From positions 1 through 10,745 of the forward strand of contig JBOHCG010000237.1 of NCBI GenBank assembly GCA_050698735.1: a stretch of 10,745 nucleotides of DNA, written 5' to 3'. The translations under genes and the position numbers were made by a program. Each line of letters begins with the position of its first letter. Within the stretch, counting starts at the first letter, position 1. Shown here piece after piece: positions 1 through 5,324 of the stretch. The notes below the pieces were generated by a model. The model was not told the DNA's origin. It saw nothing but the letters and a program-made list of their open reading frames with translations, and did no database searches. Origin of the DNA: Palsa-504 sp050698735. Lineage in GTDB: Bacteria > Actinomycetota > Actinomycetes > Streptosporangiales > Streptosporangiaceae.

Positions 1-420
1 AGCCAGGACGCGTCGCCCACCTGGGCGGCCAGTTCCGGTGCCTCGGCGACCCAGGGCGACATCGCCGCCAACTGGGCGCTGACCCAGATCGGCAAGCCCT
101 ACCAGTGGGGCGGGGCCGGGCCGGACTCCTACGACTGCTCGGGCCTGGCCATGGTCGCGTGGGAACAGGCTGGCGTCGAGCTCCTTCACTACACCGGCTA
201 CCAGTGGGAGGAAGGGCCGCACGTGCCCCTCGACCAGCTGCAGCGCGGCGACCTGGTCTTCTACGCCACGGACACGTCCGAGCCCGCCACCATCCACCAC
301 GTCGGAATCTACATCGGCAACGGCGAGATGGTCGATGCCCCCTACACCGGCGCGTTCGTCCGGATCGACAGCATCTACCAGCCCGGCCTGATGTCGACAG
401 GCGTCGACCCTGCGGGGTGA
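1..420 (+). CDS. NlpC/P60-family cysteine peptidase, C-terminal part (5' truncated by window)
   Basis: Reading frame 1 is open from the first base to TGA at 418-420 and gives 139 residues of an NlpC/P60 domain. This family hydrolyses peptidoglycan stem peptides or related amide bonds outside the cytoplasm. Seen: an opening helix with 'ALTQIGKPYQWGG', the nucleophile motif DCSGL (Cys codon at 136-138), the segment 'LQRGDLVFY', and the catalytic-His strand 'HHVGIYIGNGEMVDAP' (His codons at 295-300). The third polar residue of the triad is less certain; Asp in 'MVDAP' (334-336) or a neighbour lies in the usual place. The Ser/Ala/Thr-rich stretch before the domain (1-60) looks like the end of a linker, so the full protein probably has an upstream secretion signal and perhaps a coiled-coil or binding region. 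Gene end and family are firm; total length and substrate are unknown. It converges with the PHP gene on the other strand. Confidence 0.9.
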   Translation, partial: SQDASPTWAASSGASATQGDIAANWALTQIGKPYQWGGAGPDSYDCSGLAMVAWEQAGVELLHYTGYQWEEGPHVPLDQLQRGDLVFYATDTSEPATIHHVGIYIGNGEMVDAPYTGAFVRIDSIYQPGLMSTGVDPAG

Positions 421-426
421 CGCACC

Positions 427-465
427 ACGGTTCCGGCCAGTCCCCGCAGGCCTGGCCGGGACCGT
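427..465. terminator. Strong hairpin between convergent genes, candidate bidirectional terminator
   Basis: The left arm 427-440 (ACGGTTCCGGCCAG) pairs with the right arm 452-465 (CTGGCCGGGACCGT). This gives a 14-bp stem with one G-T wobble and an 11-base loop (441-451). It starts six bases after the NlpC/P60 stop and lies where leftward transcription of the PHP operon should end. Neither side has a T-run, so it is not a classical intrinsic terminator. Such U-less GC-rich hairpins are common at actinobacterial gene ends. Terminator function is inferred; the palindrome is directly visible. Confidence 0.6.
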
Positions 466-492
466 AACGCGATGGCCGGGACTGTAAGGCGG
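453..492. repeat. Tandem duplication, two 20-bp units
   Basis: Unit 1 (453-472, tggccgggaccgtaacgcga) and unit 2 (473-492, tggccgggactgtaaggcgg) match at 17 of 20 positions. A degenerate beginning of a third unit (tgaccggc) follows at 493. The repeat contains most of the right arm of the adjacent hairpin, so the second copy offers a weaker alternative partner for the left arm. It lies at the apparent 3' end of the leftward PHP gene. Confidence 0.7.
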
Positions 493-1204
493 TGACCGGC
501 ACGCTGCGCATGATCCGCTGCACGGTGTCGTAGACGCCGATGTCGCGGCAATGGTGGCTGTCGCTGCCGGCCACCAGCCGGACGCCGGCCTGCGCCAGCG
601 CGGCTACCGTGCGCGGTGTCGGGCACAGCCACTTCTCGTTCACCTCCACCAGGGCGTCCGCGCGCACCGCCGCGGCCGCCACCTCGTTCAGCAGCGCCGC
701 GGGAACCTGTTCCTCGTCCAGGCCCATCTTGGGCAGCAGGCTGAACAGATGCGCGAGCAGGCCGCGGCGCGTCCCGCCAAGGGCTCCGGTCATCGCCGTG
801 ACCAGCCCCTCGATCACCTCCGCCGCGGTGAGCTTGCCGTCGCAGAGCGCGGCGCGCATCACGGCAGGGTGGACCGGTCCGTCGCGTCCAGGGAACTGAT
901 GATCGGCGATCAGCACCAGGTCGATCTCGTCGGTGCGGTCGAGGTCCGGCGGGACGTCAAGGCGCCCGGTCGCGTCGAGCATCTTGGCTTCCACGCCTGC
1001 CAGCACCCGCAGGCCGGGCACCGATCGGTACGGCGCCACGGCCCGGACGAAGTCGGGCAGCCAGGCGGTGTCGGCGCGGACATGGTCGACCAGGCAGAGG
1101 GTGCGCAGCCCCCGCTCCCGCGCGACCCGCACGTTCTCCGCCAGCGTGCTCGCGCCATCGGAGAACGTCGAGTGGACGTGGAAGTCCTCGTCGAACGCGA
1201 TCAT
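466..1204 (-). CDS. PHP-domain metallohydrolase (putative phosphoesterase); 3' end unresolved
   Basis: ATG at 1204-1202 overlaps the TGA of the ATP-grasp gene as ATGA. The protein starts 'MIAFDEDFHVHSTFSDG' and shows the full set of PHP metal-ligand motifs: H9xH11 with D16-G17, D40-H41, E72 in 'LAGVEAK', H102 in 'ADHQFPG', H152 in 'LLAHLF', and D215-S-H217 in 'GSDSHH'. PHP proteins bind two or three metal ions and hydrolyse phosphate esters, as in histidinol phosphatase and polymerase PHP domains. The substrate here is unknown. Homology-like sequence ends near residue 240 (about 485). After that the codons become atypical (a TTA Leu codon at 487-485; Trp/Cys/Arg-rich translation). No in-frame stop exists down to position 1, so the frame runs antisense through the NlpC/P60 gene. 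I end the feature at the hairpin; the real end is not known. No strong ribosome-binding site is visible, so translation is probably coupled to the upstream gene. Confidence 0.8.
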
Positions 1205-2211
1205 GCCGGAACCGCATCCGGGTGGCCGACCACGTCGGCGAGCTCGACGAAGCGCTCGTCGAGGAAGCGGACCACGGCCACCTCACGGAAGTCGACGTGC
1301 GTCGGCACGGGCCTGCCGAGCAGGGAGTCGACCGCGAGCCTGGGCATGTCGACGCCGCTCGCGATGGTCAGCCCGAGGGTGCCAGGCACCCTCGGGTTCA
1401 CCTCGAGCAGCGCCGGGGCGCCGGCCCGGTCCCGCTTGCACTGCACGTTCGCCACGTAGGTCAGGCCGGTCGCCAGGGCCATCTGGCGGCCGAAGGCCTC
1501 AAGCTCGGGGTCATGGACGGTACGCCCCGCGACGGAGACGCCCGAGTCGACCCGGATCCTGGCCCGCGGCACGGCGGCGATGACCCGGCCCATGGCGTCG
1601 GCAAGCACGTCGATGGAGTATTCCTCGCCGGGCAGGTACTCCTGCACGATCAGGGCTCCCGATCGGTCCATCGCGGCGAGGGCCCCGGCGTCCGGCACGA
1701 GGGCGAAGCCGCGGGATCCGCTGCCGCGGCGGGGCTTGACCACCACGGGAAAGTCCCATGACCTGGGATCGAAGGCCAGCCCGAACGGCTCGGTACGGGG
1801 AACCGTGACGATGCCCGCACAATGCCTGGCCAGGATGAGCTTGTCCAGGATGACCTCAAGCGCCGCGGCGGGCGCGAGCAGCAGGTCGGTCCCTGCGGCG
1901 GCGAAGGCGGCGCGCGCCGCGGCCAGCGGCTGCAGTTCGGCGTCCACGGTCGGCAGCAGGATGTCCACGCCGAGCGCGGCGCAGATGCCGAGCACCGCGT
2001 CCGCGAAGCCTGGCGCGGCACCGGGCGGGACCAGCGTGCGGGCGTCGGGCGGGACCAGATACAGGCCGGCCGCCCACGGATCCATGTCGGCGGCGAGCAC
2101 CTTGAGCGTGCCGTCGGCGCGCAGCGACTTCATCGCGGCGATGGCCGCGGGGCCGCCGGCCCCCGTGATCAGGACCCGGAACCGGCGATCACCGCCCTCG
2201 CGGCCGGTCAC
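1201..2211 (-). CDS. ATP-grasp family ligase (carbamoyl-phosphate-synthase-large-chain-like)
   Basis: The 336-residue protein starts at GTG 2211-2209, overlapping the stop of the REC-PIG-L gene as GTGA. A strong Shine-Dalgarno GGAGGG (2223-2218) lies six bases upstream. ATP-grasp enzymes join a carboxylate to an amine or thiol through an acyl-phosphate. Seen: an N-terminal Rossmann-like preATP-grasp region with 'VLITGAGGPAA' (about residues 13-23); the ATP-binding segment 'VVVKPRRGSGSRGF' with K159; the strand 'IVQEYLPGEEYSIDVL'; and the Mg-binding 'LLEVNPRVPGT' (E270, N272). The last resembles CarB and PylC-type ligases. The length is too short for CarB itself and fits a stand-alone ligase. 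Substrates cannot be told. The neighbours, a deacetylase that would expose an amine and a PHP phosphoesterase, suggest that the amine acceptor could be made by the upstream gene (inference). Confidence 0.9.
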   Translation of the reverse strand: MTGREGGDRRFRVLITGAGGPAAIAAMKSLRADGTLKVLAADMDPWAAGLYLVPPDARTLVPPGAAPGFADAVLGICAALGVDILLPTVDAELQPLAAARAAFAAAGTDLLLAPAAALEVILDKLILARHCAGIVTVPRTEPFGLAFDPRSWDFPVVVKPRRGSGSRGFALVPDAGALAAMDRSGALIVQEYLPGEEYSIDVLADAMGRVIAAVPRARIRVDSGVSVAGRTVHDPELEAFGRQMALATGLTYVANVQCKRDRAGAPALLEVNPRVPGTLGLTIASGVDMPRLAVDSLLGRPVPTHVDFREVAVVRFLDERFVELADVVGHPDAVPA

Positions 2212-3308
2212 GGCAGGCCCTCCAGCTGGTCGGCTTCCTGGCTGGGCGGCGGCACGACCCTGGCCGCGCCGTGCGGCCCAGGCACTGCCCGGCCCGCCGC
2301 CCGGTCGCGGATGCCCTCGAACGCCTCGGCGTGACGGCCGTCGGTGAACCGGGACCAGTACCTGGCGGTGGACACGATCAGGTCGGGATCCAGGTAGTCC
2401 CGGATGGCGAACTGCGAGGCGAACGCGCGGATGGAGTCGAGCTTGCGGTCGATGTGGTCGTCGATGGCCACGAAGAAGGTGGGACGGAAGTCGACGGTCG
2501 CGGACGGAGACTGGAAGCAGTAGACGCGGCCGACCCGGCGCGCGGCCACCATGACCGCGCGGTTGGTGTTGCGGTGATCCTGGTGAACGTCGTGCACGGA
2601 ATGCGTGTACACCACCGTGGGCTGCACGTCGGCGACCACGCTGTCGATGATGCCGATGGTGGGGTTTCCCTCCGGGATGCGCGTGTCCTCGAGGTCGTTC
2701 AGGAACAGCCGCGCGCCGATGACCGTGGCGGCGGCCTCGGCCTCGGCGATCCGCTGCTCGGCGATCCCGCCGCGGGCGCCACGGGACAGCGTCAGGATGC
2801 TGACCGTATCGCCGGCCGCCTTGTGCGCGAGCAGGGCGCCTGCCGCCCCGATCTCCACGTCGTCGGGGTGCGCGCCGATGGCGAGCACGCTCTCCCTGTG
2901 CACCGACCGCGCGGCCCGCCCCCTGGCGATGAGCTCGGCGACCTTGCCGAGGAAGTCGTCGGCGGGCATCGGCTTGTGGAAGAACTCAACCGCCGAGGAC
3001 CGCAGCGCGCTGACGGCGCGGTCCACGGTCGCGTGCGCCGTCACCACCGCCACAGGCAGCGCGGGCTCGACGAGATGGACCCGCTGCAGCAGTTCGATCC
3101 CGGTCATGCCCGGCATCTCGATGTCGGTGATCACCAGGTCCCACGGCTCGGTCTCGACGCAGCGCAGCCCGGCCGCCGGGTCGAGCACGTGCTTGAGCTC
3201 GTGCCCGCCGCGCTTGCACAGCACCTGCGCCGCCCAGATGCCGAATACCCGGTCATCGTCGATCAGCAGGATGCGCCCATGCTTCGAGCCCGGCTCGTCT
3301 GCTCGCAT
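2208..3308 (-). CDS. Response-regulator receiver fused to PIG-L/LmbE-family deacetylase
   Basis: This is a 366-residue two-domain protein. Residues 11-130 are a complete receiver: acidic pair D17/D18 in 'ILLIDDD', phospho-acceptor D62 in 'VITDIEMPG', T90 in 'VVTAH', and K112 in 'FFHKPMP'. From residue 140 it becomes a PIG-L/LmbE zinc hydrolase with the signature 'AIGAHPDDVEIG' (H147, D149, D150) and the second metal/catalytic segment 'HDVHQDHRN' (H239-H245). Known members (MshB, Mca, GlcNAc-PI deacetylase, antibiotic deacetylases) remove acyl groups from N-acylated sugars or conjugates in the cytoplasm. I chose ATG 3308 because GGGGG (3319-3315) precedes it at good spacing and residue 11 begins the receiver. 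The frame stays open upstream to 3449, but that would place the start inside the divergent promoter region. First gene of the leftward operon. Phosphorylation by the divergently encoded CheA is inferred. Confidence 0.9.
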   Translation of the reverse strand: MRADEPGSKHGRILLIDDDRVFGIWAAQVLCKRGGHELKHVLDPAAGLRCVETEPWDLVITDIEMPGMTGIELLQRVHLVEPALPVAVVTAHATVDRAVSALRSSAVEFFHKPMPADDFLGKVAELIARGRAARSVHRESVLAIGAHPDDVEIGAAGALLAHKAAGDTVSILTLSRGARGGIAEQRIAEAEAAATVIGARLFLNDLEDTRIPEGNPTIGIIDSVVADVQPTVVYTHSVHDVHQDHRNTNRAVMVAARRVGRVYCFQSPSATVDFRPTFFVAIDDHIDRKLDSIRAFASQFAIRDYLDPDLIVSTARYWSRFTDGRHAEAFEGIRDRAAGRAVPGPHGAARVVPPPSQEADQLEGLP

Positions 3309-3463
3309 GTCTTTCCCCCGGCAGCAGGCCAACTGCATCAGTGGTCCCAGATGCATCTCTATTCGACCATCGTCACACGATACCATCTGGTCACTGTTGA
3401 GATCTATTATGTTACCGAACGTGACACGTGGTCGAGGACCGAGAGACATCAGGTGCAGGCGTG
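3309..3463. promoter_or_regulatory. Divergent intergenic region, likely promoters for both operons
   Basis: These 155 bases separate the leftward REC-PIG-L operon from the rightward chemosensory operon. The stretch 3358-3425 is clearly AT-richer than anything else in the window. Possible -10-like hexamers are TATTAT (3405-3410, plus strand) and CATAAT (3411-3406, minus strand), which overlap each other. I could not find a convincing -35 at normal spacing for either. A CACGTG palindrome lies at 3425-3430 and a perfect 10-bp palindrome AGATGCATCT at 3349-3358. The assignment as promoter region rests on gene orientation and base composition. Confidence 0.5.
3339..3396. repeat. Interrupted inverted repeat in the divergent promoter region
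   Basis: CAGTG (3339-3343) and CCAGATG (3347-3353) on the left match, as reverse complements, CATCTGG (3384-3390) and CACTG (3392-3396) on the right. This gives 12 paired positions around a 30-base centre. A small ATCGT/ACGAT inverted repeat (3369-3373/3377-3381) sits inside. It could be an operator for a dimeric regulator or a 5'-leader hairpin of the leftward mRNA. No cognate regulator is encoded nearby. Confidence 0.45.
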
Positions 3464-5176
3464 ATGCTGAGACAGCAGAGATCCCTGTCGATGCGGCTTA
3501 TTTCCGTGTTCGGCGTGCTGATCGTGGCCGTGATCGCGGCAGCCGTCGCCGTGACGATCGGCCTCTACCACGAGGCGGTCAGCCAGGGCGGCGACGCCCG
3601 GGCGGCCGACATCAATACGCTGCGGGCGCAGCAGCTCACCTCCGTCTTCGCGGAGCAGCGCATAGTGATGTTCCGGTACATCGCGACGGGGATGCCGGCC
3701 GCGCTGACCAGCGAGCAGCAGCTCAACACGCAGTTCCACCAGCTCGCGGCCGAGGTGAGTCGATCGGCTCCGGCCCATCTGCCCGCGCTAACGGACGCGC
3801 TGGCCGACCAGGCGCGTTACTACGCGGCTTTCCAGGCCGATCGCCACTTCGTGACCGCCAGCGCGACCCGCAGGTTCGTGGTGATCGGGCAGCTCGACGA
3901 GCACGCGGACCCGGTCACCGAGCCGCTGGCGAGCCTGGTCGACCTGGAGAGCGCGCGCGCGACCGCCTCCGCGGCAGACGCCAACGATTCCGCCGGGCAA
4001 GCGCTGGCTGTCGGCATCGTCGCCGCCATTCTCGCGGTGCTCGCGGGCCTCGCCTTCGCCTGGTTCATGGCCGGGAACCTGCGCCGCGCCCAGCAGCGTG
4101 AGCAGGCGCTGACCGCGGCGCTCGGCCGGCTGAGCGACCGCGACGAGCTGCTGTCGCGGTTGCGGGCCGCGTCGGGGGTCCTCGCCGAGGTGGCCGCCGA
4201 GCTGCGCGTCGCGGCAAGGAACGCGGCCGCGGTCACCAGCGAGCAGTCCGCGGCGGTCGCGCAGACATCGACGACGATCCGCGAGCTAGCGGCCACCGCC
4301 GGGTCGATCGCCGACACCGTGCGCTCGGTGTCGCTGGCGACCGAACGGGCCGGCGACACCATGCACGACATGCAGGAGAAGGTCCAGGCGATCGCGGAGC
4401 GGGCACTGTCGCTCGGCGAGCGCGGCCAGAAGATCGGCGAGATCCTCGAGCTGATCAACGAGATCTCCGGGCAGACCAACCTGCTCGCGCTGAACGCCGC
4501 GATCGAGGCCGCCAGGGCCGGCGAGGCAGGCAAGGGATTCGCCGTGGTGGCGGCCGAGGTACGCAAGCTCGCGGAGCGGTCCATGCGTTCGACCGAGTCG
4601 ATCGGCGTGATCATCGCCGGTGTCCAGGACGAGACGAACGCGACGATCATGGCCACCGAGCAGGGCATCAGGCAGGCGCATGAGGTGGGTGAGCTGATGG
4701 CCTCGACCTCCACGTTGCTCGAGGAATCGATCCTGGCCACCCAGCAGCAGAAGTCCGCCGCCGACCAGGTGGACACGGCGGCACAGCAGATCAGGGAGGC
4801 AGCCGACCAGCTCGCTGCCGAGCAGGCCAAGTGGGCGGCCACCTCGGAGCGGCTGGAAAGGCTCGTCGACGAGATCGAGAACGCACTGCGAGACGACGGC
4901 GCGGAACTCGTCCATGGGCACTTACGTACGCCTGAGGGTGGCGGCGGAGGCATACGCCGTGCCCGTCGGCCACGTGCTCGCCATCGTCGGTCCCGGCGAA
5001 CTGACCCCCGTGCCCGGATCGCTGCCGGAGATACTCGGGGTGCGCAAGCTGCGCGGCCAGATCGTGCCCATCATCAACTTGCCGCTGGTGCTTGGCCTGG
5101 CCGCGGCTGCGCCGCAACAGCCGCCGCAGCTGCTGCTTGCCGAGGTCGAAGGCGTCAAGGCGGGCTTCACGATTGA
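3464..5176 (+). CDS. Methyl-accepting chemotaxis protein (two-TM chemoreceptor); C-terminus overlaps cheW
   Basis: ATG 3464 is chosen because AGGTG (3451-3455) lies eight bases upstream and the protein then begins with a short basic tail and TM1. TM1 is about residues 12-34. An extracytoplasmic, mostly helical sensor follows (about 35-180, perhaps a four-helix bundle; no PAS or Cache signature recognised). TM2 is about 181-203. The cytoplasmic coiled coil contains the conserved MCP signalling tip 'EISGQTNLLALNAAIEAARAG' followed by 'GKGFAVVAAEVRKLAERS' (about 330-370), which binds CheW and CheA. No clear HAMP domain separates TM2 from the coil. Recognisable MCP sequence ends near residue 480, just before the cheW ATG at 4914. 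The frame nevertheless stays open to TGA 5174-5176, adding an Arg/Ala/Gly-rich tail with poor third-position GC that is almost surely the cheW gene read out of frame. The real C-terminus is therefore doubtful. Confidence 0.88.
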   Translation: MLRQQRSLSMRLISVFGVLIVAVIAAAVAVTIGLYHEAVSQGGDARAADINTLRAQQLTSVFAEQRIVMFRYIATGMPAALTSEQQLNTQFHQLAAEVSRSAPAHLPALTDALADQARYYAAFQADRHFVTASATRRFVVIGQLDEHADPVTEPLASLVDLESARATASAADANDSAGQALAVGIVAAILAVLAGLAFAWFMAGNLRRAQQREQALTAALGRLSDRDELLSRLRAASGVLAEVAAELRVAARNAAAVTSEQSAAVAQTSTTIRELAATAGSIADTVRSVSLATERAGDTMHDMQEKVQAIAERALSLGERGQKIGEILELINEISGQTNLLALNAAIEAARAGEAGKGFAVVAAEVRKLAERSMRSTESIGVIIAGVQDETNATIMATEQGIRQAHEVGELMASTSTLLEESILATQQQKSAADQVDTAAQQIREAADQLAAEQAKWAATSERLERLVDEIENALRDDGAELVHGHLRTPEGGGGGIRRARRPRARHRRSRRTDPRARIAAGDTRGAQAARPDRAHHQLAAGAWPGRGCAATAAAAAACRGRRRQGGLHD

Positions 5177-5324
5177 CGAGGTGAGCAGCGTCGGGGACCT
5201 CGACGGCCCGCTGGACGGGGTGGAATCGAATTTCCTTCTCGGCGTCACGGTCCGCGATGGCGAGCCGCTCGGCGTCATCGATGTTCCCCGGATCCTCAGA
5301 TCGCTGGCGCGGGCAGGATCATGA
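4914..5324 (+). CDS. cheW: CheW-like chemotaxis adaptor
   Basis: The 136-residue single-domain CheW fold (family about 140-170) starts 'MGTYVRLRVAAEAYAVPVGHV'. It contains the usual 'LAIVGPGELTPVPG', 'ILGVRKLRGQIVPIINL' and 'VDEV'-like 'IDEVSSV' strands. CheW couples the MCP tip to CheA in the array. Third-position GC is high in this frame from 4914 onward and low in the overlapping MCP frame, so this is the true coding frame here. No good Shine-Dalgarno precedes ATG 4914, suggesting translation coupled to the receptor gene. The stop overlaps the cheA ATG (ATGA, 5321-5324). Confidence 0.9.
   Translation: MGTYVRLRVAAEAYAVPVGHVLAIVGPGELTPVPGSLPEILGVRKLRGQIVPIINLPLVLGLAAAAPQQPPQLLLAEVEGVKAGFTIDEVSSVGDLDGPLDGVESNFLLGVTVRDGEPLGVIDVPRILRSLARAGS

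Noticed and set aside
3309..3449. N-terminal extension of the REC-PIG-L frame up to an ATG at 3449
   Set aside because: The extra 47 residues have no receiver homology and occupy the AT-rich divergent promoter region. ATG 3308 has a better ribosome-binding site and sits at the normal receiver start.
2271..3464. Long open frame on the plus strand (397 codons) opposite the REC-PIG-L gene
   Set aside because: The translation is Arg/Gly/His/Val-rich without any domain, and it is antisense to a protein with two clear domains. It is a typical shadow frame of high-GC DNA.
2605..4101. 498-codon plus-strand frame crossing the divergent intergenic region into the MCP gene
   Set aside because: It covers two unrelated genes in wrong frames, shows no motif, and the MCP frame there has clear TM and sensor structure.
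3820..4953. 377-codon minus-strand frame opposite the MCP, very Ser/Ala-rich
   Set aside because: It is a reverse-frame image of the Ala/Glu-rich coiled coil. No start signal or domain.
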